NCBI GenBank assembly: GCA_964398215.1
Contig: CAYNNP010000144.1
Coordinates: 1 to 16,835 of the forward strand
Source of the DNA: CAYNNP01 sp964398215
GTDB lineage: Bacteria > Planctomycetota > Planctomycetia > Pirellulales > Pirellulaceae
Direction of reading: 5' to 3'
DNA: 16,835 bases
Shown piece by piece: positions 7,798 through 14,196 of this stretch; the stretch's first letter is position 1, and every line of letters starts with the position of its first letter. The notes under the pieces are model-generated. The model worked only from the letters and a program-made list of their open reading frames with translations, was not told the DNA's origin and made no database searches. The translations under genes were made by a program, and so were the position numbers.

Positions 7798-9594
7798 ATG
7801 TCATTGATCGTTCAGAAATTTGGCGGCACGAGCGTTGCCGATGTAGAAAAAATTCGCGCGGCAGCCAGAAAAGCCATTCGAGCTCAACAGAAAGGACACC
7901 AAGTGGTCATGGTTGTTAGTGCGATGGGCAAAAACACTGACCAATTGTTAGCATTGTCGGCCGAAGTATCCGAGTCGCCGCCCGCCCGCGAGATGGACAT
8001 GCTGCTCAGCACGGGCGAACAAGTCAGTGTCGCGCTCGTTGCCATGGCGATTGACGATTTAGGTTCGCAAGCGGTTAGCTTGACAGGTGGGCAAATTGGT
8101 ATGCACACCGACAGTAGCTTTAGCAAAGCACGTATCCAGTCAATCTCCACTGATCGCATTCAACGGATTCTGGATGAAGGAAAAATCGTTGTTGCAGCGG
8201 GCTTCCAAGGCATTGATGATGACATGAACATCACAACATTGGGCCGCGGCGGTAGCGACACAACCGCTGTTGCATTGGCCGCAGTGTTGAACGCGGATGC
8301 TTGCGAGATTTATACAGACGTCGATGGTGTTTACACGACTGACCCGCGGCTGTTGCCCGAAGCACGGCGTGTTGACGTGATCAGCTATGACGAAATGCTG
8401 GAACTGGCCAGTCTGGGTGCTGGCGTTATGCACAACCGTAGCATTGAATTTGCAAAAAAGTTTGGCGTCCCGATTCACGTCCGAAGTAGCTTTTCGGACA
8501 GCGAAGGCACCATGATTGTGACCGAGACCGAATCGGTTACCGCGCCAGTTTGTGGCGCTGCGATGACGCCTGACGAAGCGAGGGTAACCGTGATTGGAGT
8601 CCCGGATATTCCTGGCAAGAGCCTGCAAATCTTTTCTACGATCGCGGAACGAAAGATTGCTGTAGACATGGTCGTGCAAACGACGGGTCGCGAAGGCCGT
8701 GCCGACATTTCGTTTACCGTGCCCAAGGGCGAGCTAACGGCAACCTTGGCCGCGATCGATTCCGTGATGGACACGCTAGGAGCCGAGGGCGTTACACATG
8801 ATTCGGAAGTCTCCAAGGTTAGCGTGGTCGGCCTGAACATGGCCACGCAAACAGCCGTGGCGTCGAAAATGTTTCGCGCGCTCGCGGACGCGAATGTGAA
8901 TATTCAAATGATCACGACTAGCGAAATCAAAATATCGACTTTGGTGCCGCGTTCGCAAGCTTCGGAAGCATTGCGGGCGGTGCATCAAGCGTTTGGACTG
9001 CACCAGCGCCCGGAAGATGCGAAATCTTGGACTGAAATCAAAGCCGGTCGCTCCGAAGACACAAACGACGTTGACCTGATGGTCCGCCACTTGCGAGACG
9101 ACGCACTGGAAGCTTTAACACTGACGGGTGTTTCGGTCGTCGACGAACAGGCGCGTGTCACGCTTTACGGAGTGCCCGATGAACTTGGGATAGCGGCCGA
9201 CATCTTTGACGTGATTGGCAATGATGACATTTACGTTGACATGATCTTGCAAGGCTACGACGGCAAGGATGGGTCAACGAGCATCAGTTTTACGACCAAC
9301 GCGGATGAACTGCAAAAGTGCATGTTGGTTGCCAAAACGATCGCAGAAAAACACTCTTTGCGAGATGTACAAACGGGCGGCGAGGTGGTGAAAGTTACCG
9401 TCAGTGGAATTGGCCTCCGCAGCCATACTCATGTCGCGACGCTGTTGTTCGAGCAACTGGCCAGCGCCAGTATCAACGTTGAAATGATCGGTACAAGTGA
9501 GCTGCAGGTCAGCGCGGTCATTGGTGAAAAAGACGGCAAGACAGCAAAAGCCGCGATCGAAAAGGTCTTTCAAGACTCGTTGGTCTCCAAGTGA
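7798..9594 (+). CDS. lysC: Aspartate kinase with four ACT domains
   Basis: Aspartate kinase (EC 2.7.2.4) phosphorylates aspartate, the first step towards lysine, threonine, methionine and diaminopimelate. The amino acid kinase domain covers residues 2-240: KFGGTS (7-12), GFQGID (135-140), TTLGRGGSDTTA (146-157) and DGVYTTDPR (176-184). Two pairs of ACT domains follow: ARVTVIGVPDIPG (261-273) and VSKVSVVGLNM (338-348), then QARVTLYGVPDELG (451-464) and VVKVTVSGIGLRSH (530-543). At 598 residues it is about one ACT pair longer than the usual bacterial enzyme (around 400-450). The four-ACT layout is known from cyanobacterial enzymes, and the ACT modules should bind lysine and/or threonine for feedback control. 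ATG start at 7798; the ribosome site is weak. It probably follows the apgM-like gene on one transcript. Confidence in identity is very high. Confidence 0.97.
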   Translation: MSLIVQKFGGTSVADVEKIRAAARKAIRAQQKGHQVVMVVSAMGKNTDQLLALSAEVSESPPAREMDMLLSTGEQVSVALVAMAIDDLGSQAVSLTGGQIGMHTDSSFSKARIQSISTDRIQRILDEGKIVVAAGFQGIDDDMNITTLGRGGSDTTAVALAAVLNADACEIYTDVDGVYTTDPRLLPEARRVDVISYDEMLELASLGAGVMHNRSIEFAKKFGVPIHVRSSFSDSEGTMIVTETESVTAPVCGAAMTPDEARVTVIGVPDIPGKSLQIFSTIAERKIAVDMVVQTTGREGRADISFTVPKGELTATLAAIDSVMDTLGAEGVTHDSEVSKVSVVGLNMATQTAVASKMFRALADANVNIQMITTSEIKISTLVPRSQASEALRAVHQAFGLHQRPEDAKSWTEIKAGRSEDTNDVDLMVRHLRDDALEALTLTGVSVVDEQARVTLYGVPDELGIAADIFDVIGNDDIYVDMILQGYDGKDGSTSISFTTNADELQKCMLVAKTIAEKHSLRDVQTGGEVVKVTVSGIGLRSHTHVATLLFEQLASASINVEMIGTSELQVSAVIGEKDGKTAKAAIEKVFQDSLVSK

Positions 9595-9943
9595 GTTTCA
9601 CGACCGACAATTGACGTTCAAGGCGTTTTTGATCGGGGTTTCACATGCCTTCAAGGAATAGTTTCAAAAAATGTCCGATCAACGTTGACAGTGCTTTCGC
9701 CAGGGTGTTAATCCGCTTGTATCAGATGGTTCAACCTTTTGATCAATCTGATTTTGAATTTACCCAATAGGGAATTTCAGCGTAAGTAAACGTTTTGCGG
9801 GAATCGTTTGCTGACCTCCCAACCGTGGTCGAAGCAACAACACATTACGACGGCTTCTGGGTCAGTCGTCGCATTGTGGCTTCACGTTGAGATTTCTTTT
9901 TGCACCAGAGTGTGGCTTGCCTCACTCTGGTGCACGATACAAC
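9595..9943. other. Gene-free stretch downstream of lysC, with hairpins
   Basis: No supported gene between the lysC stop and the terminator. It contains a perfect TTGACA hexamer at 9685-9690 with only a poor -10 (GTTAAT, 16 nt spacing), an imperfect CCC-AATA-GGG-centred hairpin near 9755-9778, and a perfect 12-bp hairpin at 9901-9934. It is unusually long for a 3' UTR ending at the terminator, so a small RNA is possible but unproven. Confidence 0.4.
9901..9934. repeat. Perfect 12-bp hairpin
   Basis: Arms TGCACCAGAGTG (9901-9912) and CACTCTGGTGCA (9923-9934) pair perfectly around a 10-nt loop. It lies 9 nt before the terminator stem that follows. No T run adjoins it on either strand in the right place, so it is not itself a standard terminator. 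Confidence 0.65.
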
Positions 9944-9983
9944 AAAAAAGTGCAGGTCAATTTCTTGGCCTGCACTTTTTTTT
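9944..9983. terminator. Bidirectional Rho-independent terminator
   Basis: Stem AAAAAAGTGCAGG (9944-9956) pairs with CCTGCACTTTTTT (9969-9981), extended inward through TCAA/TTGG (one T-G wobble) to a TTTC tetraloop at 9961-9964. Eight T (9976-9983) follow on the plus strand, and six A (9944-9949) give the T run on the minus strand. It lies between convergent lysC and the His-rich gene, 21 bp from the latter's stop, and should terminate both. Confidence 0.88.
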
Positions 9984-10004
9984 GTTCATCGGTTGGTCAG
10001 CCGT

Positions 10005-10871
10005 TCAGTGTTCCGCTTGCTCGCGCAATTGATTCAGATCACGGCGAAGACGTTTTAGTTCGGCGCGAAATTCGTTCAGCTGTTGGGCCATTTCCGACAG
10101 TTCGTCTTGCCCATGGTTTTGTTGCCGCTGGAATTCACGTTTTGCTTCCTCGGCTTGTTTGGCAACATGGTCGGCGACTTCGTGCATTCCGGCTGCTCGC
10201 AGGTGTTGGATCGCTGCGTGCATGTGTTCTAGACGATGAGCGATGTCGTCGTTTTCAGAACCATGCTCTTCGTCATGCCCATGTTCATGTCGATCTGTTT
10301 GATGTTCATGAATCGCCATTTCCACGGCGCGAATCTCGCGATGCAGCTTTTTCGCTGAGTCCTGGGCGCCACGACTGGAGAGCTCTTGCTCTTTGCGGCG
10401 AAGCATTTCAAGGTGCTTTTTCAGTTCGTCCAGTCGGTGGTTAGGGTGACCATGCGAATGATCATCGTGATCGCCATGGTGTTCCGCGTGTTCATGGTGC
10501 TCGTGGTCGCCGTGATGATGTTCTGCGTCGTCGTGATGGTGGCCGTCGCGATGTTCTGCGTCGTGATGGTCGCCTTTGTCGTCATGGTGTTCGTGGTCAT
10601 GATCACGATGTTCGTGCTTCTCGTTATGTTCATCGTGCTTGCCGTGATCATGTTCGGCTTGTTCGCGCTGCTCAAGAAAGCGGATCATTTCACGAATCTC
10701 TTTCTCGATCAGCTCTGCTTTTTCGCTCTCACCTTTCTTGGCCATTAAACGAGCTTCCCTCTGCATTGCTCGTATATGTTTCTCCAGATCGCCACGGTCA
10801 TCTGCCAACACCAAGCTGTTTGTTGCGAAAGCGATAGAAGTCACAACGAAAGCGATCAAACGAATCTTCAT
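10005..10871 (-). CDS. Exported histidine-rich coiled-coil protein, probably metal-binding
   Basis: A 288-residue secreted or periplasmic protein. It has a signal peptide (MKIRLIAFVVTSIAFATN, then SLVLA with cleavage before DD at about 23/24). A charged helical segment (24-72) leads to a His/Asp/Glu-rich block (about residues 74-146), where roughly 30 of 73 residues are His in patterns such as HEHH, HHH and HDHEHH. Two more helical coiled-coil stretches follow (about 147-190 and 210-288) with a second small His patch (RHEHGHDEEHG). Such blocks bind zinc, nickel, cobalt or copper, so metal storage or buffering in the envelope is likely; this is inferred from composition. I chose ATG at 10871; ATG at 10886 (MRHLSMKIR) is equally open. 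The ATG at 10913 is unlikely because a TATAAA box directly precedes it. No good ribosome site precedes any of the three. Confidence 0.8.
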   Translation of the reverse strand: MKIRLIAFVVTSIAFATNSLVLADDRGDLEKHIRAMQREARLMAKKGESEKAELIEKEIREMIRFLEQREQAEHDHGKHDEHNEKHEHRDHDHEHHDDKGDHHDAEHRDGHHHDDAEHHHGDHEHHEHAEHHGDHDDHSHGHPNHRLDELKKHLEMLRRKEQELSSRGAQDSAKKLHREIRAVEMAIHEHQTDRHEHGHDEEHGSENDDIAHRLEHMHAAIQHLRAAGMHEVADHVAKQAEEAKREFQRQQNHGQDELSEMAQQLNEFRAELKRLRRDLNQLREQAEH

Positions 10872-10915
10872 TGAAAGGTGTCTCATTTTGGAGTTTGGTT
10901 TTGGGCTACACATAT

Positions 10916-10946
10916 TTTATACAAAACGAACATATCAAGTTCGTTT
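10916..10946 (-). promoter_or_regulatory. Candidate promoter and operator of the His-rich gene
   Basis: On the minus strand TATAAA (10921 to 10916) is a good -10 box, with no good -35 at standard spacing. Immediately upstream lies a perfect inverted repeat: AAACGAAC (10924-10931) and GTTCGTTT (10939-10946) around a 7-nt centre. A dyad filling the -35/spacer region is typical of a repressor or activator site; a metal-responsive regulator is a reasonable guess given the gene it controls. Confidence 0.5.
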
Positions 10947-11029
10947 CAATTCGTAGCCGCAGTCCATGGAGGTTGATGGGATTGTTCAGCACAACAAATT
11001 GAATGGGGCTCAGATACCGGAGCAGGTAA

Positions 11030-11095
11030 TTGCATTACCCCCTGCATTCTTGCCCGGCAATATTGCATTACGTCCTGCATTCTTGCCCGGCAATA
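11030..11095. repeat. Two-copy 33-nt tandem repeat
   Basis: Units 11030-11062 and 11063-11095 match at 31 of 33 positions, differing only CC versus GT at unit positions 10-11. Each carries the small palindrome TTGCC-C-GGCAA, and the junction forms a GCAATATTGC palindrome. The repeats lie about 145 bp before the beta-propeller start. Confidence 0.8.
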
Positions 11096-11238
11096 CGTTG
11101 GAAACTCAGCCACTCTGGCCCATGTTATGTTCAAGAATACTTCACCAGCACAGCACGAGGGCCGCAGACTCGCAAATGTGGGTAGTCGATCTGCTAGACT
11201 GTCCAAACGAAAAATCTTTCCTCGATGAAGTAAATACA

Positions 11239-12960
11239 ATGAGAATTCGATGTGTCACATTCGCGTTAGTGGCCTTGGTCGGGCTGGTCGCCAACGCAGG
11301 AGATTGGTCGCAGTTCCGCGGCCCCAGTGGATCCGGAGTCGTAACTGACTCGTCAACGCTTCCAACTGCTTGGTCGCCTGAAGCAAACCTAGCGTGGAAA
11401 ACCGCGTTGCCTGGGCCCGGTGCATCCAGTCCGATTGTTGTTGACGGCAAAGTCTTTGTGACTTGCTATTCCGGATACGGCTTGACCCAACAAAGCCCTG
11501 GTAAAATTGAAAACTTGATGCGGCACTTGGTCTGCATTGACCTGAAATCAGGTGAAAAGATTTGGCAACAAGACGTCAAAGCTGCGTTGCCCGAGGATCC
11601 CTATTCTGGAATCGGCGTAACAGCACACGGGTACGCTTCGCACACTCCTGTTTCCGATGGCAAGAATATCTACGCGTTCTTTGGCAAGAGCGGTGTTCAT
11701 GCCTTTGATATGAGTGGCAAGAAACTTTGGCAAGCCGATGTTGGCAAGGAATCAGATCCTGCAAAATGGGGTTCTTCATCAAGTCCTGTCGTCTACAAAA
11801 ACATTGTGATCGTGACTGCGTCAGCTGAAAGTCAGTCGATCATTGGCATCGATAAAACGACCGGCAAAGAAGTTTGGCGTTCAGAAGCCGCTGGCCTTGA
11901 TGGCATGTGGGGAACACCTGGACTAGTAAAAGTTGCTGATGACAGAACAGATTTGGTTCTGTGTGTTGCAAAAGAACTTTGGGGACTGAATCCTGAAACG
12001 GGCAAGATGCGTTGGTTTGCAGAGGCGACTGATTCGCAACAGGCTTACAGCAGCATCATCCAAGATGGCAAACGCGTGTACGCAGTCACTGGACGCGGTG
12101 GCGGAAGCGTTGCCGTTGATGTCGGAGGCAGTGGCGATATCACAGAATCCAATACGGCTTGGACTGGATCCACCAATGGCAGCTTTGCTTCACCTGTTCG
12201 GCACAAGTCAAAACTGTACGTTGCTTCGCGAGGCGTGATTACTGTCGTCGATGCAACAAGTGGCGACCGCTTGGATCAAATTCGCTTGAAAGGCGCAAAG
12301 CAAACTGGTGGCCGTTTCGGTTCGCTTGACTATGCGTCTCCCATTGTTGCCAACGATCGACTGTATTACTTGAATGGAAGCGGCCAGATGTTTGTGCTAA
12401 GTCTTGATGGTGAAGCAAAGCAACTGGCAGTCAATCTTGTCACCACAGACAAGGAAACCTTCTGGGGTTCTCCTGCTGTCAGTGATGGAAAACTCGTGCT
12501 GCGGAGTTCAAAGTACTTGTATTGTGTTGCCGATAAGGGCGACGAAGTTAAGCCGCCTGCTGATGCAATCGCAAAAACCGAGCCGGCCGAAGAACCGAAC
12601 GCACGCCCAGCTCGTGGAGCACAAGGAGGCGGCGGTGCTCGCGGTGGCGGTGGCGGAGGTGCAGGCGGCAACCGAGGAGGAGGCGGAGGACGTTTCGATC
12701 CCATGAGCATTTTCAACGGACTGGACGCTGACAAAGACGGCAAGGTCACCGAAGAGGAACTGAAAGGAAACCGAATGGCCGATCGCCTGAAGACGCTAGA
12801 CAAAGACGGTGACAAGGTGATTTCAACGGAAGAATTCCGAACTGGTATCGGATCCTTGTTCCGCAGCAGTCGTGGCGGCGGAGGCGGAGGTGGTGGTAAC
12901 CGCGGCCGTGGCAACGACTCACGTCCCCAGCGACCACAACGACCCGCGATGGCTCCCTAG
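11239..12960 (+). CDS. Exported PQQ-type beta-propeller protein with C-terminal EF-hand pair
   Basis: A 573-residue exported protein. Signal peptide MRIRCVTFALVALVGLVANA with cleavage near 20/21, followed by GDWSQFRGPSGSGV, the usual start of planctomycete PQQ-like (BamB-like) propellers. Repeats with the W-containing turns run from about 40 to 430: LAWKTALPGPGASSPIVVDG, GEKIWQQDV, KKLWQADV, GKEVWRSEA, GKMRWFAEA, FWGSPAVSDGK. A Gly/Arg-rich linker (about 457-485) precedes two EF-hand loops, D496-D498-D500-G501-E507 and D521-D523-D525-E532, each with the right calcium-ligand spacing, then a second Gly/Arg/Pro tail (545-573). True PQQ dehydrogenase ligands are not evident, so it is more likely a structural or binding propeller. 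I chose ATG at 11239 because of the signal peptide; GAAG lies 8 nt upstream. The HisA-like gene begins 24 bp after its stop. Confidence 0.9.
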   Translation: MRIRCVTFALVALVGLVANAGDWSQFRGPSGSGVVTDSSTLPTAWSPEANLAWKTALPGPGASSPIVVDGKVFVTCYSGYGLTQQSPGKIENLMRHLVCIDLKSGEKIWQQDVKAALPEDPYSGIGVTAHGYASHTPVSDGKNIYAFFGKSGVHAFDMSGKKLWQADVGKESDPAKWGSSSSPVVYKNIVIVTASAESQSIIGIDKTTGKEVWRSEAAGLDGMWGTPGLVKVADDRTDLVLCVAKELWGLNPETGKMRWFAEATDSQQAYSSIIQDGKRVYAVTGRGGGSVAVDVGGSGDITESNTAWTGSTNGSFASPVRHKSKLYVASRGVITVVDATSGDRLDQIRLKGAKQTGGRFGSLDYASPIVANDRLYYLNGSGQMFVLSLDGEAKQLAVNLVTTDKETFWGSPAVSDGKLVLRSSKYLYCVADKGDEVKPPADAIAKTEPAEEPNARPARGAQGGGGARGGGGGGAGGNRGGGGGRFDPMSIFNGLDADKDGKVTEEELKGNRMADRLKTLDKDGDKVISTEEFRTGIGSLFRSSRGGGGGGGGNRGRGNDSRPQRPQRPAMAP

Positions 12961-12984
12961 TGAATCTTTGAGCCGACCGACGAC

Positions 12985-13701
12985 GTGAAGGAATATATCG
13001 ATCGCCTCGTTGGTGTCATTGACCTCAAACGAGGTCGTTGCGTTCACGCTGTCGCAGGGCAGCGTGAACGATATCGGCCCGTCACTGTTGCCAGCGGTGA
13101 TCCGCTTCGGCTTGCCGACCTGTACTGGCAACTAGGCGTTCGTCATTTATACGTCGCCGACTTGGATGCAATTTGTGGGGGACGCATTGATGTCGATCTC
13201 GCAGAAAAGCTTTTCTCAAGGCATCCATGGATGCAGTTCTTGTTTGATGGTGGCTGGTTGCTGCACCAAGCTCAATCAACCATCGATGCAATCTGTAAAA
13301 TCGCAAACAAGAGTTCACTGCGATTGATCGTGCCAACAGAAGCGAACATGTCAGCTTCGGACCTTGGTAAAATTACTGAGCTTGTCGCTTCGGACCGCAT
13401 CTTGGTTGGCTTGGATTTCTTTCAAGGAATAATGCGATCGAATTCGTCCAGTGAATCGGATTGGATTCAAGCGATCCAAAAAACGCCAATTGGTGGTGCA
13501 GTGATTTTGGATACGTCAACAGTGGGAACTGGGAACGCTGACTCATCGATCAAGTTGTGCGAACGCCTTGCCAGTGAACTGCCACACCAAACCATCTATT
13601 CAGGAGGCGGAGTTCAAGATGGCAAGGACATGCAAAGATTCTTTGATGCTGGTTGCAACTATGTGCTTGCCGCCACAGCACTCCTGCGATCGTTTGACTA
13701 A
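12985..13701 (+). CDS. HisA/HisF-family (betaalpha)8-barrel protein, COG1411-like
   Basis: A 238-residue TIM barrel related to HisA (phosphoribosylformimino isomerase). The first strand reads VGVIDLKRGRCVHAVAGQ (9-26), continuing RERYRPV; this GVIDL...VHAV...YRP pattern marks the COG1411 group rather than true HisA. Other barrel landmarks are LYVADLDAI (55-63), DGG (88-90), ILVGLDF (139-145), ILDTSTVGTG (174-183) and the phosphate-binding SGGGV (206-210) and ATALLRS (230-236). D13 and D144 sit where HisA has its two catalytic aspartates, so catalysis is likely. COG1411 proteins are known from methanogens and from bacteria with tetrahydromethanopterin-linked C1 transfer, planctomycetes included. 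A role near that pathway is an inference, and no other C1 gene is in view. GTG start at 12985, without a clear ribosome site, 24 bp after the propeller gene; probably translated from the same transcript. Confidence 0.85.
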   Translation: MKEYIDRLVGVIDLKRGRCVHAVAGQRERYRPVTVASGDPLRLADLYWQLGVRHLYVADLDAICGGRIDVDLAEKLFSRHPWMQFLFDGGWLLHQAQSTIDAICKIANKSSLRLIVPTEANMSASDLGKITELVASDRILVGLDFFQGIMRSNSSSESDWIQAIQKTPIGGAVILDTSTVGTGNADSSIKLCERLASELPHQTIYSGGGVQDGKDMQRFFDAGCNYVLAATALLRSFD

Positions 13702-13719
13702 CGTGGATAGATCGCTTTT

Positions 13720-14013
13720 TCAGCTCGCTGCCAATGACTCGTTGAGCTTTAAGATTACAGGTCTGTTTTTGTTGCCGGCATGAGCTGGTACTTTCTGCTT
13801 GCCATACTGTTGTGACGAAATGCATGCCTTCAACGCGTTGACTTGATTGGCTTGGACCACAACACGGCTTTGGACGAACCAGCCAATATCTCGCGAAAGT
13901 GATTCTTGGCGCAGAACCATTTGGCGTTTCCCGCTTTCATCCTGTTCCATCGCAACAACGATACGGCTGTCATCCGAATCGGCAGGCAGCACGTTCAAAA
14001 CGATGTCATTCAT
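13720..14013 (-). CDS. Small conserved-looking protein of unknown function
   Basis: A 97-residue soluble protein, convergent with the HisA-like gene (stop codons 18 bp apart). It has an acidic N-terminus, a central segment RQMVLRQESLSRDIGWFVQS with GWF at 44-46, then VVVQANQVNALKACIS and a basic, Lys-rich tail. From memory, short planctomycete proteins with a GWF-Q-x-x-(V/I) core followed by a helix are common, but I cannot name a domain. It starts at ATG 14013, with no good ribosome site. The Fur-like box at 14040-14058 lies 27 bp upstream, close enough to control it. Its frame has protein-like composition and it fills the gap, so it is probably real. Confidence 0.65.
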   Translation of the reverse strand: MNDIVLNVLPADSDDSRIVVAMEQDESGKRQMVLRQESLSRDIGWFVQSRVVVQANQVNALKACISSQQYGKQKVPAHAGNKNRPVILKLNESLAAS

Positions 14014-14039
14014 GCGTTTGCGCGGAAATTCGAGTGAAT

Positions 14040-14058
14040 GTTAATGAAAGTCATTCTC
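14040..14058. promoter_or_regulatory. Fur-box-like operator
   Basis: GTTAATGAAAGTCATTCTC matches the 19-bp Fur consensus GATAATGATAATCATTATC at 15 of 19 positions by direct comparison. The overlapping 15-mer 14045-14059 fits the 7-1-7 form at 11 of 14 fixed positions. It contains the perfect dyad AATGA-N3-TCATT. It sits in the 183-bp region between two divergent genes, 27 bp from the minus-strand start and 138 bp from the ferredoxin-like start. Confidence 0.5.
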
Positions 14059-14196
14059 AATAAGGCCGATTCTATTTAGGATTAGGGTTGGGTCAAGGTT
14101 CGCGGCCGCATTCAGATCCATGTTCATTTACCAATTGGCAGGTAGGAAGCCTCGCTGGCCGAGGTTCAGATCCTCTGACAAAAGAATGACCGTCCA

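Larger units (their letters stand above)
10872..11238. other. Intergenic region between divergent genes
   Basis: This holds the candidate promoter and operator of the His-rich gene at its left side and a two-copy 33-nt tandem repeat in its middle. The frame of the beta-propeller gene is open across much of it (from 10966), but that extension is not a plausible protein start because a clear signal peptide begins at 11239. No promoter for the plus-strand gene was recognised. Confidence 0.5.

Noticed and set aside
9808..10032. A 74-codon plus-strand frame downstream of lysC.
   Set aside because: It runs through both hairpins and the terminator, has no ribosome site and starts with TTG.
10386..10748. 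A plus-strand 120-codon frame that looks like a very hydrophobic membrane protein.
   Set aside because: It is the antisense of the His/Asp/Glu-rich block: CAT/CAC/GAC codons read backwards give Met, Val and Ile. The minus-strand gene has a signal peptide, a promoter and a terminator.
10924..10946. LexA/SOS box, because CGAAC and GTTCG arms are present.
   Set aside because: The Gram-positive LexA box has CGAAC-N4-GTTCG; here the spacing is 7 nt, which puts the arms on a different helix face, and the gene is not a repair gene.
10966..11238. N-terminal extension of the propeller gene from ATG 10966.
   Set aside because: The added 91 residues translate the tandem repeat and include no domain, whereas a typical signal peptide followed by DWSQFRGP begins at 11239.
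12366..12914. A minus-strand 182-codon Pro-rich frame.
   Set aside because: It is the complement of the Gly/Arg-rich tail and EF-hand region of the propeller gene, which has clear domains on the plus strand.
14121..14178. tRNA-like pieces: TACC-AATTGGCA-GGTA resembles a D arm and GAGG-TTCAGAT-CCTC resembles a T arm.
   Set aside because: The T loop has G where the invariant A58 should be, no anticodon stem forms between the arms, and the flanks do not pair as an acceptor stem. At most a coincidence or a decayed remnant.
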